Source of the DNA: Gemmatimonadaceae bacterium
GTDB lineage: Bacteria; Gemmatimonadota; Gemmatimonadetes; Gemmatimonadales; Gemmatimonadaceae
Assembly: GCA_025362035.1 (NCBI GenBank)
Contig: JANYIN010000028.1
Span: 1 to 38,938, forward strand
DNA: 38,938 nucleotides
Reading direction: 5' to 3'
Part shown: positions 1 to 7,609 of the stretch, piece by piece
Position numbering within the stretch: the stretch's first letter is position 1
Layout of the letters: every line of letters begins with the position of its first letter
Position numbers and translations under genes: made by a program
Notes under the pieces: model-generated
What the model was told of the DNA's origin: nothing
Database searches by the model: none
Seen by the model: the letters and a program-made list of their open reading frames with translations, nothing else

Positions 1-1878
1 CAACGTGCTCGTCGAGAACGCCGTCCCCGTACCGATCGGTCCATTGATGCTGCTCGTCCACACCAGCGACGCGCCCGTCAGCGTCCCGTCCTGCGGATCT
101 GTGGCCGAGCCGGCAAAGCTCGCGTTCGAGCCCAGTTGGACTACGGCATTGTTGGCCGGCGCGGTGATCGTCGCCGTCGGCGGCTGAAAGGTGCCCGCTG
201 CGGAGACGATCTTCGTGATCGACGACGAGAGGCCGCCGTCGTCGGTGACCGTGAGAGTGACCGTCCACGGCCCGGACGTGGGGAAGCGGTGAAGCGGTGC
301 GACAATGTTGTTGCCGTCTCCTGGAAACGACCACTGGTACGCGACGATCTTGCCGTCGTCGGTGGAACTGCTGGCGTCAAATGAACACTCGTTCGGATAC
401 TTCAGCCCCACGCAGTTCGCCGTGAAGTTCGCAACCGGCGGCAGATCGACTTTCACAGTGACGGTACTGGACTTCGTGGACGTGCCGTTCGCGTCCGTGA
501 CGGTTACCATGACGGAGTACGTACCGGCGGCCCCATAGGTGTGAACCGACGTCTTTCCGCTCGCAGTCGCCCCGTCTCCAAACGTCCAGTTATAGGTGGC
601 ACCGGCAAGCGCGGAGGAGCTGCTGGCATCGAACGAACAGGCGAGGAAGGCGCAACTCGCCGTGAACCTCGCTACGGGAGGCGTGGAGCCGGTGATGAAG
701 CCGGTGTACAGTAGCAAGTTCGGCGTTCCGCCTGGGACGCTGCTGAGAATGCCCGACGTCGCGTTGCCCGTGAGTGCCGAACGCACCTGTGCCGGCGTAG
801 CGCCAGGATTCTGCTGGAGGTACAACGCTACGGCGCCAGTAACGTGCGGCGTGGCCATCGACGTGCCGCTGATGGTGTTCGTGGCGGTGTTACTGCCGAT
901 CCACGCTGACGTGATGCCGACACCGGGCGCGTTGATGTGCACGCAGCTGCCGAAATTCGAGAAGAATGCGAATCGGTCGGAAATGTCGGTGGCTCCTACC
1001 GTGATGCCGTTCGGTACGCTGGACGGCGACGATTGGCACGCATCAGCTGTGCTGTTTCCGGCGGCAACGGCGAAAACCACACCGGCGGCGATTGCGTTCT
1101 GCACTGACTGATTCAGTAGCGAAGAGAAGCCGCCCCCGAGGCTCATGTTGGCCGCGGCGGGCAATGTGCGATGAAGGGCAACCCAATCGATACCCGCGAT
1201 CACACCGGCCACCGAACCGCTGCCAGAGCAGTCGAGTACGCGAACGGCAACGAGTTTCACGTTCTTCGCGACACCATATGTCGTTCCGCCCACGGTACCC
1301 GAAACGTGCGAGCCATGGCCGTTGCAGTCGACCGCCGTGCCCCCACTGGTGATCTCATCGATCCCGGTGAACGCGCGACCTGCGTATTCGTTGTGGGTGA
1401 AATTGATGCCGGTGTCGATGATATAGACGGTGACACCCGAGCCGTCAGCGAAGTAGGTGTACGTGCCGCTCAACGGAAGATTGCGCTGATCGATCCGATC
1501 GATCCCCCACGTCGCCCCGGCCTGAACCGTGCTCAGTTGCACGATCGCGTCCTGCTCGACCTCAACGACATAGGGGTCGGCCTTGAGCGCCAACACAGCG
1601 GCATCGGCGATGCGCAACGACACACCCTTCAGCGCGGTGGAATACGTCCGCTCGACCGTCGCGCCGTACAGCCGTTCGATGCTCTGTCCGCGGCCCGCGA
1701 CATCTCGCTCGGTGTCCTTGAATCGGACGATATACTTGCCGGGAATCGGCACGGGAGAGTTCTGCGATCCCGCGAGGCCGAACGACGCACCGCTGGGGCT
1801 GGACCGAGGTGCTGTGGGAACGTCGGCGCATCCAGCGAGCCCGCTGAGCGTGATGGCGAGCACCAGTAATTTCCGCAT
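1..1878 (-). CDS. Subtilisin-like (S8) serine protease, predicted lipoprotein with PKD domains, 3' end outside window
   Basis: Reading from ATG at 1878, 626 codons stay open to the window edge, so the C-terminus is missing. The N-terminus is a short basic and hydrophobic signal ending in a lipobox LAGC (Cys17), which predicts a lipidated, exported protein. Residues about 45-115 look like an I9 propeptide inhibitor (PGKYIVRFKD). The S8 catalytic triad is visible: Asp155 (IIDTGIN), His188 (NGHGSHVSG) and Ser340 (GTSMATPH), in proteinase K-like order. Two PKD-type repeats follow at about 400-475 and 479-565 (FTASC...FDASSS, WTFGDG, VTVTD), then the start of another Ig-like domain that runs off the edge. 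GGAG lies about 10 nt before the ATG. The gene is monocistronic on its 5' side, behind a 185-bp regulatory gap. Family assignment is firm; substrate and final location (cell surface or periplasm) are inferred. Confidence 0.93.
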   Translation of the reverse strand, partial: MRKLLVLAITLSGLAGCADVPTAPRSSPSGASFGLAGSQNSPVPIPGKYIVRFKDTERDVAGRGQSIERLYGATVERTYSTALKGVSLRIADAAVLALKADPYVVEVEQDAIVQLSTVQAGATWGIDRIDQRNLPLSGTYTYFADGSGVTVYIIDTGINFTHNEYAGRAFTGIDEITSGGTAVDCNGHGSHVSGTVGGTTYGVAKNVKLVAVRVLDCSGSGSVAGVIAGIDWVALHRTLPAAANMSLGGGFSSLLNQSVQNAIAAGVVFAVAAGNSTADACQSSPSSVPNGITVGATDISDRFAFFSNFGSCVHINAPGVGITSAWIGSNTATNTISGTSMATPHVTGAVALYLQQNPGATPAQVRSALTGNATSGILSSVPGGTPNLLLYTGFITGSTPPVARFTASCAFLACSFDASSSSALAGATYNWTFGDGATASGKTSVHTYGAAGTYSVMVTVTDANGTSTKSSTVTVKVDLPPVANFTANCVGLKYPNECSFDASSSTDDGKIVAYQWSFPGDGNNIVAPLHRFPTSGPWTVTLTVTDDGGLSSSITKIVSAAGTFQPPTATITAPANNAVVQLGSNASFAGSATDPQDGTLTGASLVWTSSINGPIGTGTAFSTSTL

Positions 1879-2003
1879 GTCGGCGGTCTCCAGCGGTGGA
1901 TGGGGAATTGGAGCGAATGCTCGAATCGGAACGCGGGCGCGTTGTCGGGTATTCGCTGCAGGCGAGGACAGCTCGCGGCCTCGAGGGCTATCCCGGGCGC
2001 GAC

Positions 2004-2014
2004 ACTATAATCTA
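2004..2014 (-). promoter_or_regulatory. Candidate -10 element for the subtilase gene
   Basis: On the minus strand TATAGT lies at 2009-2004, preceded by GAT. The hexamer 17 bp further upstream (CACGGC) is a poor -35, which would fit an activator-dependent promoter. The implied transcript start is near 1997, giving a leader of about 119 nt. TAGATT (2014-2009) is an alternative -10. Position-based inference only. Confidence 0.35.
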
Positions 2015-2018
2015 CGTC

Positions 2019-2028
2019 GCAAATTTGC
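2019..2028. promoter_or_regulatory. Perfect 10-bp palindrome GCAAATTTGC
   Basis: A perfect inverted repeat in the gap between apt and the subtilase gene. It lies between the CRP-like site and the candidate -10 element. The outer bases ACGTC (2014-2018) and GACGT (2032-2036) form a looser second inverted repeat around it. Possibly a repressor or activator half-site; no regulator can be named. Confidence 0.3.
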
Positions 2029-2044
2029 CGTGACGTAAGTCACA
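2029..2044 (-). promoter_or_regulatory. CRP/FNR-type operator candidate
   Basis: The minus strand reads TGTGACTTACGTCACG. This matches the E. coli CRP pattern TGTGA-N6-TCACA at nine of its ten conserved positions. Its centre (2036.5) lies about 40 bp upstream of the start predicted from the TATAGT -10 element, which is typical of class II activation. The regulator itself is not in this window, so its identity is inferred from the motif alone. Confidence 0.45.
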
Positions 2045-2056
2045 TTGTCGCGACAA
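2045..2056. promoter_or_regulatory. Perfect 12-bp palindrome TTGTCGCGACAA
   Basis: A perfect inverted repeat directly next to the CRP-like site, on its promoter-distal side and eight bases past the apt stop codon. With GCAAATTTGC and the CRP-like site it makes three adjacent dyads within 38 bp. It lacks a loop and a T-run, so it is more like a protein-binding site than a terminator for apt. Confidence 0.4.
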
Positions 2057-2063
2057 ACAGGAA

Positions 2064-2621
2064 TCAGACCTGCAGCAGCGAGTGTATAACGAGGTCACCT
2101 AGGCGCGCCGCGCCCCCAAGCGCGCAGATTGTCAAGAGAAACGAAAGTCCCACGACCGCCCCGCCCTGCCGCTCGATCAACGTGGCGGCGGCCAATGCCG
2201 TGCCTCCGGTCGCCAGGACGTCATCCACCAGCAGCACCCTCGCCGACGCCGGACAGGCATCGATGTGCATCTCGAGCCGGTCGGACCCATACTCGAGCGC
2301 GTAGTCCACACCAGCGCACCGCCAGGGCAACTTGCCCGGTTTTCGAATGGGAATGAAGCTGGCACCGAGCGCCAACGCGACGGGCGCGGCGAGAATGAAC
2401 CCCCGACTCTCGATTCCCGCAACATGAGTCACTCCCGCATCCGCCCACGGTACCACCATGCCCGCCACGGCATCGCGGAACGAGGCGGCGTCCCCGAGCA
2501 GCGGGGTGATGTCTTTGAACGTGATCCCAGGTTTGGGAAAGTCCGGAACGTCGCGGAGTGCGGCATTCAGCCGCTCGATCAAATCTGCCGACACGGCGTC
2601 ACCAGACGGTGGACGCCTCAT
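2064..2621 (-). CDS. apt: Adenine phosphoribosyltransferase
   Basis: Converts adenine and PRPP to AMP in cytosolic purine salvage. The 185-residue product has the PRPP-binding loop VLLVDDVLATGGTA at about 129-142, the N-terminal DFPKPGITFKDITPLL segment (27-42) and the ESRGF block (71-75) typical of Apt. Length is normal, with a short N-terminal extension. The ATG at 2621 was chosen because it overlaps the acyP stop codon as ATGA; the longer reading upstream is only out-of-frame acyP sequence. It is the last gene of the operon that starts at 8907 and ends in TGA before a 185-bp gap. Confidence 0.96.
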   Translation of the reverse strand: MRRPPSGDAVSADLIERLNAALRDVPDFPKPGITFKDITPLLGDAASFRDAVAGMVVPWADAGVTHVAGIESRGFILAAPVALALGASFIPIRKPGKLPWRCAGVDYALEYGSDRLEMHIDACPASARVLLVDDVLATGGTALAAATLIERQGGAVVGLSFLLTICALGGAARLGDLVIHSLLQV

Positions 2622-2893
2622 CGATGAATGGCGAACGGATAGGGCATTGTCGTCCTGGTATTTTCCTCGATGTCGACCACGGACAACACCTCCGCCCCGC
2701 TCGGGCCGACTTCGAGTGCGCGTCGAAGACGCGCGAGGGACGCTGTTTCGCCGCCAGCTGCGACCTCTACATCCCCGCCGGTCAGATTCATGACGCACCC
2801 GCTGAGGCCAAGGCGACGTGCTTCCTCGCGGACGAACCAGCGAAAGCCGACACCCTGAACCTGACCGTGAATGCGGACGTGGAGCAGATGCAC
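2618..2893 (-). CDS. acyP: Acylphosphatase
   Basis: Small cytosolic enzyme that hydrolyses acyl phosphates such as 1,3-bisphosphoglycerate. The 91-residue product carries the signature GQVQGVGFRWFV with catalytic Arg18, and NLTGGDVEV with catalytic Asn36. I chose GTG at 2893: it lies one base after the pcm stop codon, has GGGAG 10 nt upstream, and gives the usual family length. Upstream codons in this frame only duplicate the end of pcm. Its stop overlaps the apt start (ATGA). Confidence 0.93.
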   Translation of the reverse strand: MHLLHVRIHGQVQGVGFRWFVREEARRLGLSGCVMNLTGGDVEVAAGGETASLARLRRALEVGPSGAEVLSVVDIEENTRTTMPYPFAIHR

Positions 2894-2894
2894 G

Positions 2895-3530
2895 CTAGTG
2901 CTGCTCCCAACCCTGTGTGCCAAACAGCGGTACGAACCGCACGGGAGCCACATCTGAGACGACGTGACTCTCTCCGTGTTTGGCGATGAGCTTCAAGGTC
3001 TGCTCCTCCCTGGTCCCGACGGGAATCAGCAGGCGGCCGCCGTCGGTGAGTTGCTCGATGAGCGCCGGGGGCACGCCGGGTCCGCCCGCACTCACCAGAA
3101 TCGCGTCGTATGGCGCGTACTCGCGCCAGCCCACGGTGCCGTCTCCCATCAACATGGAGACGTTCGTCGCGCCGGCCCGATTGATGGCGTCACGGGCCAT
3201 GGAGAAGAGCGACGCGATCCTTTCGATGGTGAACACCTGTGCGACGAGATGCGACAGCAGCACGGTCTGATATCCGGAGCCGGTCCCCACTTCAAGCACA
3301 CGCTCATGACCCTTCAAGCCGAGCAGCTCGAGATATCGTGCGTGAATGGACGGTTGTGAAATGGTCTGACCGCTGCCGATTGGCAGTGAACTGTCCTCAT
3401 ACGCACGATGACGAAGGCCCGTCGGCACGAAGGCGTGTCGTGGCGTGAGGTCGAACGCTCGCAGCACCGCCAGATCGCGAATGCCCTTGTCGCGCAGCAA
3501 CTCGACCAGTCGGCGCCGCGCGCCGCCCAT
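2895..3530 (-). CDS. pcm: Protein-L-isoaspartate O-methyltransferase
   Basis: Methylates isoaspartyl residues with SAM to start repair of aged proteins in the cytosol. The 211-residue product has the SAM motif VLEVGTGSGYQ (78-88), the substrate-side SGQTISQP block (53-60) and the C-terminal RFVPLFG segment found in Pcm. ATG at 3530 gives the family length and lies 8 bp after the surE stop; a longer in-frame reading into surE lacks similarity. The surE-pcm pairing is a conserved stress-survival neighbourhood in many bacteria. Ends in TAG. Confidence 0.95.
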   Translation of the reverse strand: MGGARRRLVELLRDKGIRDLAVLRAFDLTPRHAFVPTGLRHRAYEDSSLPIGSGQTISQPSIHARYLELLGLKGHERVLEVGTGSGYQTVLLSHLVAQVFTIERIASLFSMARDAINRAGATNVSMLMGDGTVGWREYAPYDAILVSAGGPGVPPALIEQLTDGGRLLIPVGTREEQTLKLIAKHGESHVVSDVAPVRFVPLFGTQGWEQH

Positions 3531-3538
3531 CTGGCCGT

Positions 3539-4300
3539 CTACGGCTCCCGCCACCAGCTCTCCGATGAATCCAGCATACTGAAGTTCGTCAGGTCGAGGT
3601 GTAACGGCGTCACGGAAATGCAGCCATCCTGAATCGCACGGAAATCGGAATCGGGCTCGCCGGTCCAGGTGATGGAACCACCGCCGATCCAGAAGATGTC
3701 GCGATCCCACGGGTCGCGCATCGGCTTGAGCGAACCGGAATACACGCGGCTCCCGAGCCGCGTAAGACGCACGCCCTTGACCCCATCGGCCGGAACGGGT
3801 GGCAGGTTCACGTTGAACAAGGTATTCGCCGGAAACCTGGGAAGTGAGGTGAGATGGCGGATCAGTGGCGTAACGACGGTGACCTGTTCCTTGAGGTAGG
3901 TGAGATCGGCCCGAAGATCGCCCCCGGCAAAGGAAAATGCGATTGAGGGGATTCCCAGCGCGAGCCCTTCCATCGCCGCCGCCACGGTTCCCGAATACAG
4001 CACGTCCTCGCCCATGTTCTGGCCGTGATTGATGCCGCTCAGTATGAAGTCGGGACGCACGTCCATCAACGCCTCGACGGCAATCATGACGCAGTCGGTC
4101 GGCGTGCCATCGATCTGCCAGCGGCGCTCGGCGCGCCGCACGGGACGAAGGGGGTGATGCAGCGTCAACGAATGGCTCGTGGCACTCTGCTCCCGATCCG
4201 GAGCGACGACGAACACTTCGCCGAGTGGCTCGGCTGCCTCGATGAGGCAGTCGATGCCGTGTGCCAGAATTCCATCGTCGTTGGTGATGAGGAATCGCAT
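3539..4300 (-). CDS. surE: 5'/3'-nucleotidase SurE
   Basis: Metal-dependent nucleoside monophosphate phosphatase. The 253-residue sequence begins with the family hallmark MRFLITNDDG (metal ligands Asp8, Asp9). It continues with APDREQSATSH (Ser39) and SGINHGQN (Asn91), completing the usual metal site. Length is normal. The ATG follows the upstream MerR-like gene by 3 bp and pcm follows 8 bp after its TAG, so these are co-transcribed. Confidence 0.96.
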   Translation of the reverse strand: MRFLITNDDGILAHGIDCLIEAAEPLGEVFVVAPDREQSATSHSLTLHHPLRPVRRAERRWQIDGTPTDCVMIAVEALMDVRPDFILSGINHGQNMGEDVLYSGTVAAAMEGLALGIPSIAFSFAGGDLRADLTYLKEQVTVVTPLIRHLTSLPRFPANTLFNVNLPPVPADGVKGVRLTRLGSRVYSGSLKPMRDPWDRDIFWIGGGSITWTGEPDSDFRAIQDGCISVTPLHLDLTNFSMLDSSESWWREP

Positions 4301-4303
4301 GGC

Positions 4304-4678
4304 CTATTTGGTACCTGGCTTGTCGATGCCGGGAGTGAGAAAGCGAATCAGCTCGTTCAGCTCGTTCTCGAGGGCCTCGAGCGTTTGCACCGTGAGTGCT
4401 GCACGAGAAGCGTTACGCAGTTCCCCGCCCTTGCGGTGCTCGTCCACCTTTTGACGCGCTCCTTCGATGGTGTACTTCTCGGTGTAGAGGAGATGCTTGA
4501 CGAGGAGCACGAGCTCGATTTCGCGGCGCTGATAGACGCGATTGCCCGAACGATTCTTTGCGGGATTCAGGAAGCGGAACTGGCTCTCCCAATAGCGCAG
4601 CACATGCGGCTTCAGGTCGGTCAGCTCGCACACCTCGCCGATGCTGTAGAATTCCTGGACCGGCTCCGCCGAACTCAC
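4304..4678 (-). CDS. MerR-family transcriptional regulator
   Basis: A 124-residue protein with an N-terminal winged helix-turn-helix (FYSIGEVCELTDLKPHVLRY, about 10-29, then the WESQF and NRSGNRVYQRREI wing). A helical, coiled-coil C-terminus of about 60 residues follows. There are no paired cysteines or other metal-sensor ligands, so it is not a metal-responsive MerR. It resembles small MerR-like proteins such as HspR or MlrA in size, but the signal and targets are unknown. It overlaps gpsA by ATGA and is 3 bp ahead of surE, so it may regulate its own operon or act elsewhere. Confidence 0.85.
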   Translation of the reverse strand: MSSAEPVQEFYSIGEVCELTDLKPHVLRYWESQFRFLNPAKNRSGNRVYQRREIELVLLVKHLLYTEKYTIEGARQKVDEHRKGGELRNASRAALTVQTLEALENELNELIRFLTPGIDKPGTK

Positions 4679-5673
4679 GCGTCCTGCTCCGCGCGCAGTT
4701 CGCGCGACATGATCTCGACCACCGCGCTCCGTGCGGGATGTCCGTCGAACAGAATGCGATGGACCATCTCGACGATCGGCATCTGGACGCCTTCGCGGTT
4801 CGCGAGTGCGAGCGCGCTACGCGTGGTGGCCACGCCCTCGGCCACCGTTTCCTTTCCTGCTAACGCCTGCTCAAGCGTGTTGCCCTGTCCGACCGCGACG
4901 CCGACGGCTCTGTTCCGGCTCAGACTGCCGGTGCACGTCAGCACCAAGTCCCCCATGCCGGTCAATCCGGCAAAGGTCGCCGCACGCGCGCCAAGCGCCG
5001 TGCCGAGCCTGGTCATCTCGGCGAGGCCCCGCGTGATCAGCGCCGCGCGGGAATTGAACCCGAGCCCCACGCCCTCGACGATGCCCGCGGCCACCGCCAT
5101 GACGTTCTTCAGCGAGCCGCCCAGTTCAACACCGATGATGTCGTCATGGGTATAGATGCGCAGCGTCGCGTTGCTCAGGGCCTCCTGGATGGATTCCGCG
5201 GCAACCAAGCTCTCGGACGCAGCAACGATGGCGGTCGGCTGCTGAGCGGCCACTTCGGCGGCAAAGCTTGGACCCGAAAGCGCAACGACCGGACGGCCGG
5301 GAGTCTCCTGCGCGACCACGTCGCTCATGAGCGCAAGCGAGTCGCGTTCGATGCCCTTCGATGCCACGCACATGGTTGCGCTGGGCATCACCGCCTTTCC
5401 CGCCTGGCGAAGCACAGCCCGCAGATGCTGGGACGGAGTGGCCACCCACACGAGGGTCGCGTCGTCGAGCGCCTCCGTGAGCGAATGTGTGGCACGCACG
5501 CCGGGCGACAGGGGATAGCCCTTGAGAAACCTGGCATTCTCCCGAGTGCTATTCACGCCGTCAACGACATCGCGCTCGAGCGCCCAGAGCGTGACGTCGT
5601 GCCCGTTGCGCGCCAGCACGTCCGCGAGAGCGGTTCCCCACGCGCCCGCCCCGATGACCGCGGCCCGCGTCAT
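4675..5673 (-). CDS. gpsA: Glycerol-3-phosphate dehydrogenase [NAD(P)+]
   Basis: Reduces dihydroxyacetone phosphate to sn-glycerol-3-phosphate, the backbone for phospholipids. The 332-residue product begins with the dinucleotide-binding VIGAGAWGTALA (6-17). It has the family blocks CVASKGIE, ALSGPSFAAEV, LGGSLKNVMAVAAGI (the catalytic Lys lies here) and GLTGMGDLVLTC. Its ATG overlaps the plsY stop (ATGA), and its own stop overlaps the MerR-like gene. It is directly coupled to plsY, which uses its product. Confidence 0.97.
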   Translation of the reverse strand: MTRAAVIGAGAWGTALADVLARNGHDVTLWALERDVVDGVNSTRENARFLKGYPLSPGVRATHSLTEALDDATLVWVATPSQHLRAVLRQAGKAVMPSATMCVASKGIERDSLALMSDVVAQETPGRPVVALSGPSFAAEVAAQQPTAIVAASESLVAAESIQEALSNATLRIYTHDDIIGVELGGSLKNVMAVAAGIVEGVGLGFNSRAALITRGLAEMTRLGTALGARAATFAGLTGMGDLVLTCTGSLSRNRAVGVAVGQGNTLEQALAGKETVAEGVATTRSALALANREGVQMPIVEMVHRILFDGHPARSAVVEIMSRELRAEQDA

Positions 5674-6281
5674 GCGCTTCCCCGTCGTCCGAATCGGTGC
5701 TCCTCGCCGCGCCGCAACCGCCCAATGTTCGCGCGATGCGTCCAGAACACAAAGGCTGCGATGATCGCGCTCACCATGAACAAGGGCGACCCGAGGCCGA
5801 GGGTGATCGCCAGCAGCGTCGGGAGAACGATCGCCGACGTGAGGCTGCCGAGGGAGACGTATCCGCTTGCGAGCACCACGGCGACGAACACCCCGAATGA
5901 GACGAGCATCGGAACGGGGGCCAGCGCGAAGAACACACCCGCCGCGGTCGCGACACCCTTGCCCCCCTTTCCGAACTTCAGGAAGAGCGGGCGCACGTGC
6001 CCGACGATCGCCGCCACGCCGAGCGCGATGGCCCAGATCATCGGGTTGCGCGCGCTGTCGATGCGCGCCGGGAGCAGCATCACCGGCAAGGCACCCTTCA
6101 TCGCATCGGCGAGGAATACGGCGACGCCGATCTTCCAGCCCAGCACCCGAAAGACATTCGTCGCTCCGAGGTTCCCCGAACCCTGCTTGCGCAGGTCGAC
6201 GCCCTTGGCCACGCCTGCCAGGTGCGCGAACGGGATGGATCCCGCCGCGTAGGCCAGCGCGAGAGCGACAACTGGATGCAC
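5670..6281 (-). CDS. plsY: Acyl-phosphate:glycerol-3-phosphate acyltransferase PlsY
   Basis: Integral membrane enzyme that transfers an acyl group from acyl phosphate to glycerol-3-phosphate, making lysophosphatidate. The 203-residue product contains the conserved GSIPFAHLAG, GSGNLGATNVFR, and HVRPLFLKFGKGGKGVAT loops and about five hydrophobic spans. GTG at 6281 was chosen: it lies 2 bp after the der stop, with GGAAG about 8 nt upstream, and matches the usual PlsY N-terminus. The stop overlaps gpsA as ATGA, coupling two consecutive steps of phospholipid synthesis. Confidence 0.96.
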   Translation of the reverse strand: MHPVVALALAYAAGSIPFAHLAGVAKGVDLRKQGSGNLGATNVFRVLGWKIGVAVFLADAMKGALPVMLLPARIDSARNPMIWAIALGVAAIVGHVRPLFLKFGKGGKGVATAAGVFFALAPVPMLVSFGVFVAVVLASGYVSLGSLTSAIVLPTLLAITLGLGSPLFMVSAIIAAFVFWTHRANIGRLRRGEEHRFGRRGSA

Positions 6282-6283
6282 GA

Positions 6284-7609
6284 TCAGGCTTCCGTCTTCG
6301 CGCCGCTCTTGCGCCGCATCAGAATGCGCAACGGATTCCCGGTGAACGGATAGGATTCGCGGAATCCATTGTGTAGAAACCGGATGTAATGCTCCTCGAC
6401 GAGATCCGGATGATTGCCGAAAAACGCGATCGTGGGCGGCGACACGCTGACCTGCGTGGCGTAGTTGAGTTTCACTTCCCGCCCCGCCGCCTGCGACGGC
6501 TGTCGGCGCGCCAACAGCTCCGCGAGCCGCGCGTTGACCTCCGAGGTCGTGATCCTCTTCTCGCCTTCTTCTTCGACGAGTTGAATGAGATCGAGCACCT
6601 TGCTGACACGCTGCCCCGTGAGGGCCGACGTGAACAAAAAGGGAACGTGCTTGAGGAACGGCGCCTTCTCGTGCGCCTTCTTTTCGAACTTGTGGGTCGT
6701 CTTGTCGTCCTTGTCCACCAAGTCCCACTTGTTGACGATCACGATCAAGCCGCGACCCGCGTCCCACGCCATATTGGCGATTGTGAGATCCTGGTTGTGA
6801 AACTCGCCCTCGGTCGCGTCGATGAGCAGCACGCAGATGTTGGCGCGTTCGATGGCGCGCCGCGTACGCAGCGATGAGTAGAACTCGATGCCATCATCGA
6901 TCTTCGTCTGACGACGAAGTCCCGCGGTGTCGACGAAGATCCACTTGCGGCCATGGTACGTCATCGGCGTATCGATCGCGTCGCGAGTGGTTCCCGAAAT
7001 CTCACTCACCACCAGACGGTCTTCGCCGAGCAGCTTGTTGATGAACGACGACTTCCCGACATTTGGACGTCCGACGACCGCAACACGAAGGGCGGTTTCG
7101 TCTTCCGGGATCGACGCCGGGAGCCGCTCGACCACCGCGTCGAGTAGATCGCCCGAATTCTTTCCGTTCTGCGCCGACACGGGAAACGGGTCGCCGGCAC
7201 CCAGACGGTAGAATTCGTAATAGTCGGTCCGGCTGGGATCGTCGACCTTGTTGGCGACCACCAGGAGGGGCTTTCCCGATGTGCGCAGCATCTCGGCTAC
7301 GCGCGAGTCACTCGGATGCACGCCGACCTGCGCATCGACGACGAATAGGAAGAGATCCGCTTCCTCGATCGCCGTCGCGACCTGGCGGCGAATCTCAGCG
7401 TCCATGGGCAGGTTCGGGTCGTCGGACAGCCCGCCGGTGTCCACCAGCCAAAAGGCGCGTCCGTTCCACTCCGCCTTCGAGAAGTGGCGATCTCGCGTGG
7501 TGCCTGCCTCCTCGGAGACGATGGCTTCATCGTCGCCAATGATGCGGTTGAACAGCGCGGACTTGCCGACATTCGGGCGCCCGATGAGGGCGACGACCGG
7601 GGCGCTCAT
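6284..7609 (-). CDS. der: Ribosome-assembly GTPase Der (EngA)
   Basis: Double-domain GTPase needed for 50S subunit maturation. The 441-residue protein has two P-loops, GRPNVGKS at 10-17 and again at 180-187, with matching switch and base-recognition motifs (DTGG, NKVD; DTAG, NKWD). A C-terminal KH-like domain ends in the basic GNPLRILMRRK segment. Start and length match the family. Its ATG overlaps the DUF512 gene stop as ATGA, and plsY starts 2 bp after its TGA. Confidence 0.98.
   Translation of the reverse strand: MSAPVVALIGRPNVGKSALFNRIIGDDEAIVSEEAGTTRDRHFSKAEWNGRAFWLVDTGGLSDDPNLPMDAEIRRQVATAIEEADLFLFVVDAQVGVHPSDSRVAEMLRTSGKPLLVVANKVDDPSRTDYYEFYRLGAGDPFPVSAQNGKNSGDLLDAVVERLPASIPEDETALRVAVVGRPNVGKSSFINKLLGEDRLVVSEISGTTRDAIDTPMTYHGRKWIFVDTAGLRRQTKIDDGIEFYSSLRTRRAIERANICVLLIDATEGEFHNQDLTIANMAWDAGRGLIVIVNKWDLVDKDDKTTHKFEKKAHEKAPFLKHVPFLFTSALTGQRVSKVLDLIQLVEEEGEKRITTSEVNARLAELLARRQPSQAAGREVKLNYATQVSVSPPTIAFFGNHPDLVEEHYIRFLHNGFRESYPFTGNPLRILMRRKSGAKTEA

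Noticed and set aside
1171-1869. Plus-strand frames over the left end
   Set aside because: The minus strand here encodes a subtilase with all three catalytic residues, so these are shadows.
2622-2798. Longer Apt with about 59 extra N-terminal residues
   Set aside because: The extension is out-of-frame acyP sequence; the ATGA overlap fixes the start at 2621.
4025-5155. Plus-strand frame of 376 codons across surE, the MerR-like gene and gpsA
   Set aside because: It crosses three well-supported minus-strand genes and has no coherent domain.
6282-6767. Longer PlsY reading into der
   Set aside because: The extension is out-of-frame der sequence, Arg- and Gly-rich, with no membrane segment.
7006-7090. 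The two nearly identical GRPNVGKS-coding segments in der as a DNA repeat
   Set aside because: They encode the two P-loops of Der's normal double-GTPase layout, not a recent duplication.
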